Part shown: positions 40,844-48,252 of the stretch, piece by piece
Numbering within the stretch: the first letter of the stretch is position 1
How the letters are laid out: each line of letters starts with the position of its first letter
Assembly (NCBI GenBank): GCA_047947185.1
Contig: CP170502.1
Coordinates: 4,092,001-4,156,000 of the forward strand
Reading direction: 5' to 3'
From: JANQJA01 sp047947185
GTDB lineage: Bacteria > Pseudomonadota > Gammaproteobacteria > Pseudomonadales > Azotimanducaceae
DNA: 64,000 nt
Position numbers and translations under genes: made by a program
Notes under the pieces: generated by a model
Database searches by the model: none
What the model saw: only the letters and a program-made list of their open reading frames with translations
What the model was told of the DNA's origin: nothing

Positions 40844-42292
40844 CTAGGCGGCCTGGGTGCCACCGACAGTGATCTCATCAATTTTCAGCGTGGGCTGGCC
40901 CACGCCGACGGGGACCGACTGACCCTGTTTGCCGCAGACTCCAACACCCTCATCGAGGCTGAGGTCATTGCCGAGCATGGAAACACGTTGCATCACGTCG
41001 GGACCGTTCCCGATCAGTGTTGCCCCCTTGATGGGGCGCGTAATCTTGCCTCCTTCAATCAGGTAAGCCTCTGTGGCGGCGAACACAAACTGGCCGGAGA
41101 CAATATCCACCTGGCCGCCACCGAAGTTGGCTGCATAGATGCCTTTCTTGACTGAGGCGATAATCTCTTCCGGGTCAGATTCTCCTGCGCGCATGAAAGT
41201 ATTGGTCATACGTGGCATGGGCAGGTGTGCGTAAGACTGGCGGCGGCCATTACCTGTTGTTGCTGTCTTCATGAGTCGGGCATTCTGTTTGTCCTGCATG
41301 TAGCCTTTGAGCACGCCATTTTCGATCAACACGTTCTCCCCGGTTGGCGTGCCCTCGTCGTCGATGCTGAGAGAACCGCGGCAGTCGGCAAATGTGCCGT
41401 CGTCAACAATTGTACAGAGGGGCGAGGCAACAACTTCGCCGATGCGCCCCGCATAATTGGAGCTTCCCTTACGATTGAAGTCACCTTCAAGTCCGTGGCC
41501 AACCGCTTCATGCAATAGCACGCCACACCAGCCGGGGCCAAGGACAACGGGCATGTTGCCTGCGGGCGCCTCTACTGCATCAAGGTTGACCAGAGCACGC
41601 CTGACCGCTTCCTCGGCAAGCCGCTCCACGCGCTCATCGTCTGCAAACCAGGTGACATCGCGCCGGCCGCCACAACCTGCGTAACCTGTCTGTCGCCCCC
41701 TGTTATCTTCGGCAATTACCTGGACATTACAACGGATCAGCGGGCGCAGGTCAGCGGCAAAGGTGCCATCGGTGGCCGTAACCAGCACCACCTCGTAATT
41801 GGTAATGAGGCTGACGGTAACCTCCTTGACCCGTGCATCCATGGTGCGGGCAGTCTTTTCAGCCTGGACCAGCAGGTCAATCTTCTGCTGTTCGGCAAGG
41901 CCGTCAATCGGGTTGGCCGGGCTGTAACGTCGTTGGGCCCTGTCATTACCAAGGACGCTCACCTGCTGATCACCACCACTTCGGGCAATACCTCTCGCGG
42001 CATCCGTGGCCTGCTGGATGGCCGGCAGGGCAATCTCGTCGGCATAGGCAAACCCCGTTTTTTCGCCGCTTACCGCCCGGACGCCAACGCCTTTGCTGAT
42101 GCTGAAGTTGCCATTCTTGATAATGCCGTTTTCCATGATCCAGGATTCGGACGTGCTGCTCTGGAAATAGAGTTCGCCATAATCGATCTGGTGAGTCATC
42201 AGGCGACCCAGCATGGCCTCGATCTGCTGTTGGCCAATCTGTTCTGGTGCCCAGAGTAAAGCCTGGGCATGCTCGAGCTGGTCTTGCGGCAT
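40844..42292 (-). CDS. tldD: TldD zinc metalloprotease subunit
   Basis: A 482-aa protein, close to the E. coli TldD length. The zinc site is LLHEAVGHGLEGDFNRKGSS (HExxxH; His/Glu near residue 260). The N-terminal region has QIDYGELYFQSS and GVGVRAVSGEKTGFAYAD; the C-terminal region has GGGQVDIVSGQFVFAATEAYLIEGG in two parts. The ORF is open 53 codons further upstream, but the ATG at 42292 (MPQDQLEHAQALLW) gives the family length. It pairs with PmbA directly downstream. Confidence 0.9.
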   Translation of the reverse strand: MPQDQLEHAQALLWAPEQIGQQQIEAMLGRLMTHQIDYGELYFQSSTSESWIMENGIIKNGNFSISKGVGVRAVSGEKTGFAYADEIALPAIQQATDAARGIARSGGDQQVSVLGNDRAQRRYSPANPIDGLAEQQKIDLLVQAEKTARTMDARVKEVTVSLITNYEVVLVTATDGTFAADLRPLIRCNVQVIAEDNRGRQTGYAGCGGRRDVTWFADDERVERLAEEAVRRALVNLDAVEAPAGNMPVVLGPGWCGVLLHEAVGHGLEGDFNRKGSSNYAGRIGEVVASPLCTIVDDGTFADCRGSLSIDDEGTPTGENVLIENGVLKGYMQDKQNARLMKTATTGNGRRQSYAHLPMPRMTNTFMRAGESDPEEIIASVKKGIYAANFGGGQVDIVSGQFVFAATEAYLIEGGKITRPIKGATLIGNGPDVMQRVSMLGNDLSLDEGVGVCGKQGQSVPVGVGQPTLKIDEITVGGTQAA

Positions 42293-42353
42293 GGAATCCA
42301 CCCGTTTGAATGTTGGCTGTAAGCCTACGGTAATCTGTAAAGCAGTGAAAGGT

Positions 42354-42494
42354 TCAGGCTGCGGGTGCTGAGAAACAGAGCGTGTGTCCGTCCGGATCGC
42401 GAATGTAAAACTCCCGTGTCCCCCATGCGGTGTTCTGTATACCGGAGGCAAAGGTCACATTCTGCTGCTGCGTAATGACCTGGCTGATATTCAT
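42354..42494 (-). pseudogene. C-terminal remnant of a VOC/glyoxalase-fold protein
   Basis: A 46-codon ORF whose second half, WGTREFYIRDPDGHTLCFS, is the hallmark C-terminal strand of vicinal-oxygen-chelate proteins (with the metal Glu in REFYIRDPDGH). Full VOC domains are about 120 aa, so the N-terminal half is missing. Its ATG overlaps the PhyH stop codon (ATGA), so it may still be translated. It is either a deletion remnant joined to the PhyH gene or a coupled small protein. Confidence 0.55.
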
Positions 42495-43357
42495 GTGGAA
42501 GTTTCGTTGCTGAGGGGAAAGGTGCCGGTTCGCATGATTTTCTCCGGGTACGTCAGTGGTGCCGGGGGAGCAGGCAGATCACCTGGCTCCCGCGGCCAGG
42601 CGATGGGCGTGGCTGCACTCTTGATGACTTCGCCGGGTTTGATGCCTGCCCGGTCGACACAGTAGTGGGCATTGGTGGCGTGGCGCGTCATGCCATCGCG
42701 GAAAAAGATCATCGTGTGCACTGCACGGGTCCTGGCTGTGGTGTTGGGCATTGCCTGATGGGCTGTCAATCCATGGTGAAACGCGACGGCACCCCTGGGC
42801 ACTTCGACAAAAACCGGATCCGCAACCAGGAGCGCCTCAGCCTGCTCCGCCAGTTCCTGTTCACTGCCCCGAAATATGTCGACAAGTTGACGAATGCCCA
42901 GCCGGTGGGACCCGGGAACGTAGCCCAGGCAACCGTTTTCCCGGGTTGCGCCCCCAAGTGGAATCCATGCGGTTAACGCGTCTGTTTCCGCCATGGCCCA
43001 GTAGGGCAGGTCCTGGTGCGGGTCGGTCACCCGGCCGCCGGGTTCCTTGAAAAGCGCCTGGTCATGCCAGAGCCGGACCCTGGGTACGCCCAGCAGAAGT
43101 GCTGCCGCCTCTGCGATGCGTGGGTGGAAGGTCAGCGGGCGAACGCCGGGAAAGTCCTCCCAGAGATTCATGCACTGGATGAATGATTGTTCATAGGTCG
43201 ATTTTTCGGCAAGCGAACGTCGGTCGAACTGTTTCCGGGAGGATACCGCGGCTGTTACCTCGGCCTCGTAATGGTCGAGTTCATCGGCTGTCAACAGGTC
43301 AGGTATGACAACATAGCCATCCTGCTGAAACCGGGCGACAAGTGAATCATCAATCAC
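42491..43357 (-). CDS. Phytanoyl-CoA dioxygenase (PhyH) family protein
   Basis: A 288-aa Fe(II)/2-oxoglutarate enzyme. The metal HxD is in VTDPHQDLPYW near residue 120, the distal His in VAFHHGLTAHQAMPN near 203, and the co-substrate Arg follows in TRAVHTM. The GTG start at 43357 has GGAG 8 nt upstream. The PhyH family includes lipid, amino acid and phosphonate hydroxylases; no specific role is visible. A VOC-fold remnant overlaps its 3' end. Confidence 0.85.
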   Translation of the reverse strand: MIDDSLVARFQQDGYVVIPDLLTADELDHYEAEVTAAVSSRKQFDRRSLAEKSTYEQSFIQCMNLWEDFPGVRPLTFHPRIAEAAALLLGVPRVRLWHDQALFKEPGGRVTDPHQDLPYWAMAETDALTAWIPLGGATRENGCLGYVPGSHRLGIRQLVDIFRGSEQELAEQAEALLVADPVFVEVPRGAVAFHHGLTAHQAMPNTTARTRAVHTMIFFRDGMTRHATNAHYCVDRAGIKPGEVIKSAATPIAWPREPGDLPAPPAPLTYPEKIMRTGTFPLSNETST

Positions 43358-43510
43358 GGGTGTGCTCCTGCTCCACCAGCCCGTTAATCTACCACTTCAA
43401 TGGTTCAGGGGCACGCGGAACAAATACCGTGAGTTCCGGCAATGTCCCTTCGCGGCCCGCTGTGAGATAGTTGTGCCGGGACGACACGCACATTCACAGA
43501 GGGAAAAACC

Positions 43511-44737
43511 ATGATCGATTTTGAAATACCGGCAGAGACGAAAGCCATCCGTGCCAGGGTGCGCGACTTTGTGCAGCAGGAATGTATTCCTGCTGAGGAA
43601 AACTGCACTGCTGACAATTTTGAGGGGGTGCTGGCTGAACTGCGGGGCAAAGCGCGGGCCCAGGGACTCTGGTGCCCGTTTGTGCCGGTAGAGCATGGTG
43701 GCATGGGGCTACGTCCCCTCGCCAACGCACTGGTTCAAATGGAACTGGGTGAGAGTTTCCTGGGTGCGCTTGCGCTTAACACCCAGGGGCCAGACGATGC
43801 CACCATGCTGACATTGCTGGAGCATGGTACGGATTACCAGAAAGAGAAATTCCTCAAGCCGTTGCTGGATGGCCAGAAGCGGATCTGTTATTCCATGACA
43901 GAAAAGGCAGCCGGTGCTGATGCCACCGGCATGCAGACAACTGCGGTATTGGAGGGGGATGAGTGGGTGCTGAACGGTGAAAAGTGGTTCAGTTCGTCAG
44001 CCAGTGTTGCCGACATTGCCGTGGTGATGGCCAAGACAGACCCTGATGCGCCGCGCCATGAACAGTACAGTACCTTTATTGTTGAATTGCCGAACCCCGG
44101 TTACCAGATAGTGCGGAATATCGAGACAATGCAGCCGCATACAGACCTGGGCCTCAAGCTCGGTGGTTCGCACTCCGAGATCAAGATCGAGAACCTGAAA
44201 GTGCCGCGGGAGAACATCCTTGGTGGCCGGGGGCAGGGGTTCAACATGGGCCAACATCGACTGGCCTACGGTCGCCTGCGCCATGGCATGCACAATGTTG
44301 CCATTGCACAGCGTGCGCTTGACCTCGCCGCAGGGCACGTTGTTAATCGCAGCACTTTTGGCAAACGACTCGCCGATCGGCAGGGTGTGCGGTGGATGCT
44401 CGCCGACTGTGCCGCAGAAATCTACAAGGCGCGGCTGATGCTGCTGCATATTGCCTACAAGGCCGAGCGAGGTGAGGATCTGCGACAGGAAAACGGGATT
44501 GCCAAGGTGTTCCTTGCACACATGGTGCACCAGGTTGTCGATACCGCGCTGCAGTTACATGGTGCGCTGGGCTACAGTCTTGATACGCCGCTGGCACGCT
44601 GGTACACGGCCATTCGTGCGCAGCGGCTGGTGGACGGACCGGACGAGGTGCATCGTTGGCGGACAGGTGCCAACGTGATTCGCGCTTATGAAAAATTCGG
44701 CACAACTGCCTCAGCCTGTGGTGGCGAACTGCTGTAG
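43511..44737 (+). CDS. Acyl-CoA dehydrogenase family protein
   Basis: A 408-aa FAD flavoenzyme. The N-terminal helical domain starts with MIDFEIPAETKAIRARVRDF; the FAD-binding middle domain has CYSMTEKAAGADATGMQT and WFSSSASVADIAVVM; the C-terminal helical bundle ends with LHGALGYSLDTPLARWY and VDGPDEVHRWRTG, where the Glu is a candidate for the catalytic base. It probably oxidises an acyl-CoA in fatty-acid or xenobiotic breakdown. AGAGGG lies before the ATG. It is transcribed alone. Confidence 0.9.
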   Translation: MIDFEIPAETKAIRARVRDFVQQECIPAEENCTADNFEGVLAELRGKARAQGLWCPFVPVEHGGMGLRPLANALVQMELGESFLGALALNTQGPDDATMLTLLEHGTDYQKEKFLKPLLDGQKRICYSMTEKAAGADATGMQTTAVLEGDEWVLNGEKWFSSSASVADIAVVMAKTDPDAPRHEQYSTFIVELPNPGYQIVRNIETMQPHTDLGLKLGGSHSEIKIENLKVPRENILGGRGQGFNMGQHRLAYGRLRHGMHNVAIAQRALDLAAGHVVNRSTFGKRLADRQGVRWMLADCAAEIYKARLMLLHIAYKAERGEDLRQENGIAKVFLAHMVHQVVDTALQLHGALGYSLDTPLARWYTAIRAQRLVDGPDEVHRWRTGANVIRAYEKFGTTASACGGELL

Positions 44738-44850
44738 TCATCAAGGTGATTTGTTGAGGTTATCCCGGAAGCCTGGTCGCAGGCGGCACCGCGCTTCCGG
44801 GTGACCCGACAGATGATACAATTCTGCTTTGAGGGAAAAGCCAGGCCTGT

Positions 44851-45099
44851 ATGAAAGCAAGTGAGTTTGAAATCAAGCGGCTGCAGGAGAGGAACCGGGA
44901 TCTCAGTGCCCGCGTCATCCCCGACCTTGAACACCGTACAGAAATCCTTTATTCGCAGATTATGCCGTTGCGCCATGGCAGTGATGATCGGCTGCGCCTC
45001 GAAGCCGAGTATGACCTGCTTAGCAAGGAGTTACGCCTTCGCTGTGACGAATTGCTGGAAAACCGCCATCGTATTGCGCGGCTTGAGCTGGAACTCTGA
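44851..45099 (+). CDS. Small coiled-coil protein upstream of cnoX
   Basis: An 82-aa highly charged protein, helical throughout, with heptad-like spacing of Leu/Ile (FEIKRLQERNRDL, then LRLEAEYDLLSKELRLR). It has no signal peptide, membrane helix or known domain that I recognise. Its stop is 3 bp before the CnoX ATG, so the pair is an operon. It may be a partner or regulator of the redox chaperone, but this is inference from position only. Confidence 0.6.
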   Translation: MKASEFEIKRLQERNRDLSARVIPDLEHRTEILYSQIMPLRHGSDDRLRLEAEYDLLSKELRLRCDELLENRHRIARLELEL

Positions 45100-45102
45100 G
45101 CG

Positions 45103-45948
45103 ATGTCAGGCGCGACCCGGGACATTTCCGATAACGAGTTTGACGCGCTGGTCATCGAACGATCCAGGACGGTGCCAGTGGTCGTGGATCTCTGGGCACC
45201 CTGGTGTGGTCCCTGCCGCCAACTGACCCCGGTACTTGAGCGTATTGCAGCGGAGCGGCCGGCAGACTTTGAGCTGGTGAAACTCAATGTTGACGAAAAC
45301 CCGCGGGTTGCCTCAATGCTGGGTGCAAGGTCTATCCCGCTGGTGGTCGCATTTCGCGCGGGCAAACCGGTATCGAGTTTTGTGGGTGCCCAGCCAGCGG
45401 GCGCTATCAACAAGTTTATTGACGGGTTGGCACCGTCTCCCGCTGACCAGAAGGTGGTTGCCGCGGCAGCGGCAGAGACTGCAGGTGACCTGGCGCAGGC
45501 TGAACATCTACTGCACGAAGCGGTCCAGGCGGACCCGCATCATGAGGCGGCACGGCTCGCCCTGGCGGAATTGCTGAGTGGACTCAATCGCAATGACGAG
45601 GCGCTCGACATCCTGCAGGTGCTGCCGAGTCGCGGGCAGGATGCGGTGGCCCGGCTTGCTGCGAAGATTCGACTGCAACTGGCGGCGGATGTCGACATTG
45701 ACGGGCTGCGGCAAAAGTGTGAGGCGGCACCGGAGGATATTGAGTCTGCAATAGCACTGGGGCAGGTATTGGCCAACCTGGGGCAGTTTGAAGAGGCCCT
45801 GGATCGTCTGCTGGCTGCTGTTGCCCGGGACCCGGGCCATGCTGATGGTGCCGCCCGCCGCGCCATGCTCGACGTGTTTGAATTGCTAGGTCCTGAGTCG
45901 CCACTGACACGGGATTACCGTCGTCGCCTTGCCAGGGCACTGCATTAG
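45103..45948 (+). CDS. cnoX: Thioredoxin-TPR co-chaperone CnoX (YbbN)-like
   Basis: A 281-aa protein close to the E. coli CnoX length. Residues about 1-110 form a thioredoxin domain with VVDLWAPWCGPCRQLTPVL, a complete CGPC active site. In E. coli CnoX the first active-site Cys is absent, so this copy could have disulfide reductase activity. The cis-proline region reads ARSIPLVVAFRAG. The C-terminal half holds TPR-like helices (AEHLLHEAVQADPHHEAARLAL in two parts; QFEEALDRLLAAVARDPGHADG) that bind client proteins in the family. Confidence 0.85.
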   Translation: MSGATRDISDNEFDALVIERSRTVPVVVDLWAPWCGPCRQLTPVLERIAAERPADFELVKLNVDENPRVASMLGARSIPLVVAFRAGKPVSSFVGAQPAGAINKFIDGLAPSPADQKVVAAAAAETAGDLAQAEHLLHEAVQADPHHEAARLALAELLSGLNRNDEALDILQVLPSRGQDAVARLAAKIRLQLAADVDIDGLRQKCEAAPEDIESAIALGQVLANLGQFEEALDRLLAAVARDPGHADGAARRAMLDVFELLGPESPLTRDYRRRLARALH

Positions 45949-46010
45949 CCACCGCCCCGGCGCAGAAGGACTGCCGCGGTTTCTCTCTGAACATCAGGTC
46001 AGGTTGTCGA

Positions 46011-47792
46011 ATGATGCCAATGTCAGTCCGAAGTTTGCCAGCGCTCTGCTGTCTGCTGCTTGTTATTGTCGCGTCAGCACTCCCGGCGTCAGTCCTGGCG
46101 GCAAGGATTCACGACATACAGGGCAGTGGCAGCACCAGCCCGATGACCGGTGCTCGGGTGAAGGTTGAGGGGCTGGTGACAGGGAATTTTATTGCAGGGC
46201 TTGGCGGCTTCTTCCTGCAGGAAGAAAGCCGTGACGAGGATGGTGATCCGGCAACTTCAGAAGCCGTGTTTGTGTTTTGCACCGACTATACAGAACCACT
46301 GGCGGTGGGTGACCGGGTGGCAGTAACAGGTGATGTCATCGAAGCCGAGGGCATGACGGCGCTCACGCGGGTCACCATGGATTTAATTGATCGTGGCAAC
46401 CCGCTACCGGGTGAAGCCGTGATTGCCCATATTGTAACGGCTGACATGGAATCCCTTGAAGCCATGCGTGTACGTTTGCCTGGACCGCTTACGGTGGTCA
46501 GCAACTTCAACCTCCAGTTTGGTGAAATTGGCATTTCCGACCGGGGTGTCATGGTCCAGCCCACCGAGGTTCAGCCACCGGGACCCGGTGCCTATAGTCT
46601 CCAACAGCGCCAATCGGCTTCGGTACTGATTCTCGATGATGGCAACACCGCGCGTAATCCTGATCCGATTGTTTATGCGACCGGCGGCGGGCCACTGCGC
46701 AGCACAAATACCCTGCGCACCGGTGATCGGGTCCAGGATATCTCAGGCGTACTGGGTTTTGGTTTTGGCGCCTGGCGCCTGCAACCCACGGCGCCGGTGA
46801 CAATTGTCGAGGCAAATCCGCGGCCGGTGGCGCAACCGGCTGTGGGCGGTAACTTCAGGGTAGCCGCATTTAACGTGCTCAACTATTTCACGACCCTGGA
46901 CGCGCGGGGCGCTGACACGGCGGCAGAGTTGGCGCGACAGCGTGCCAGGCTGGCACGGACCCTGGCGGGGATGAATGTGGATGTCATCGGTTTGATTGAA
47001 GTTGAAAACGATCTTGCCGGGGTGCCGGACCAGGCGGTCATCGACATCGTCAACGCGGTTAATGCACTGGGTGACCCAGGCACCTGGGCGGTTGTGCGGA
47101 CGGGCGCAATTGGTGCTGACCAGATTAAGGTTGCCCTGATCTATCGTCAGGATCGAGTGGCGCCGGTCGGTTCTTATGCGGTGCTCGACAGTCAGGTTGA
47201 CCCGGGGTTTGATGACACCAAAAATCGTCCCGCCCTGGCGCAGACTTTTGTCGCGGTTGATACCGGCGAGCAAGTCACACTGGTTGTCGCACACCTGAAA
47301 TCCAAGGGATCTGCCTGTGCAGGTGACCCGGATGTGCGCGATGGCCAGGGGAACTGCAATCGGACGCGAACAGAAGCGGCACAGGCGTTGGGCGCCTGGG
47401 CGCTGGCTGATCCCACCTCCTCCGGCGATCCTGATGTGCTGATCATGGGCGACCTTAATGCATACGCCAGGGAGGACCCCATTGTTACGCTCGAGCGCAT
47501 GGAATATGTGAATCTTGCGGCAAGGTTTGCGCCGCATACCTACAGTTATACCTTTAATGGCCAGCGGGGCAGCCTGGACTATGGCCTTGCCAATGACAGT
47601 CTCGCACGGCAGGCAACTGGCGCCGCTGCCTGGCATATCAACGCCGACGAACCAGCGCTGCTTGACTATAACCTGGACAATGGCCGGGACCGGGCACTGT
47701 TTGATGCAGAGTTACCCTACCGCACCTCGGATCATGATCCGCTGTTCATGGGGTTTGATCTCAAATCCTGTGACCTGCCCTGCCCGCAATAA
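46011..47792 (+). CDS. ExeM/NucH-type extracellular endonuclease
   Basis: A 593-aa exported protein. The signal peptide (to about residue 31, SVLA-A) is followed by an OB-like domain (GSGSTSPMTGARVKVEGLVTG in two parts; GFFLQEESRDEDGD) typical of ExeM/NucH, then an endonuclease/exonuclease/phosphatase domain starting FRVAAFNVLNYFTTLD, with VIGLIEVEND (metal Glu), VVAHLKSKGSAC, ILMGDLNAYAREDPI-like sequence and TSDHDPLF (catalytic His-Asp-His). It probably degrades extracellular DNA for nutrient use or biofilm turnover. There is no C-terminal sorting signal. Three ATGs are clustered at the start (46011, 46014, 46020). Confidence 0.9.
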   Translation: MMPMSVRSLPALCCLLLVIVASALPASVLAARIHDIQGSGSTSPMTGARVKVEGLVTGNFIAGLGGFFLQEESRDEDGDPATSEAVFVFCTDYTEPLAVGDRVAVTGDVIEAEGMTALTRVTMDLIDRGNPLPGEAVIAHIVTADMESLEAMRVRLPGPLTVVSNFNLQFGEIGISDRGVMVQPTEVQPPGPGAYSLQQRQSASVLILDDGNTARNPDPIVYATGGGPLRSTNTLRTGDRVQDISGVLGFGFGAWRLQPTAPVTIVEANPRPVAQPAVGGNFRVAAFNVLNYFTTLDARGADTAAELARQRARLARTLAGMNVDVIGLIEVENDLAGVPDQAVIDIVNAVNALGDPGTWAVVRTGAIGADQIKVALIYRQDRVAPVGSYAVLDSQVDPGFDDTKNRPALAQTFVAVDTGEQVTLVVAHLKSKGSACAGDPDVRDGQGNCNRTRTEAAQALGAWALADPTSSGDPDVLIMGDLNAYAREDPIVTLERMEYVNLAARFAPHTYSYTFNGQRGSLDYGLANDSLARQATGAAAWHINADEPALLDYNLDNGRDRALFDAELPYRTSDHDPLFMGFDLKSCDLPCPQ

Positions 47793-48252
47793 ACCTGCGC
47801 CAGACTGGTTGGGGCACGCTATGACAGTGCGCACTGGCGTTAGTGCCACGTCAGTCGGGCACTGGTGTTTGGCTGATAGTCCGCTATCAATTTTGGTGAT
47901 GTGAGAGGTGGGGGTGCGACGCGACCGCTTCCCCGGTTTTGCAGGAGCAAGCTGGTGGCGGAAAAAGGGCTTTCTGGGCCGCAATCCGCAGTTTTCCGGC
48001 TGATTGCCCGTCTAGCCGTCAGCCACCAGAAGTTCAGAAAAAGTATAGGGAGACATCGAAAAGAACGATGCCGATTATACTGATCCGATTGCCGAGCGGG
48101 TACGACTAGGCTATAACTGATCGTGGCAGTAGTAGAACTCTGTATATTCTGCGGTCTCAAATAGCTACGCGATTGCTGCCGGGGGAGACACTTCGTCGTT
48201 AAGACGGGTCAACTTGTGCGTGCTGTAGAGACTCGTCTTTGAGGGAGCGTCA
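47793..48252. other. 460-bp gap before the TonB receptor, with nested inverted repeat
   Basis: No gene is supported. CTGGTGGC (47952-47959) pairs perfectly with GCCACCAG (48022-48029), and inside it CGGAAAA (47959-47965) pairs with TTTTCCG (47992-47998). No T-run, tRNA or obvious promoter was recognised; the receptor has GAGGGAG just before its ATG. Confidence 0.4.
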
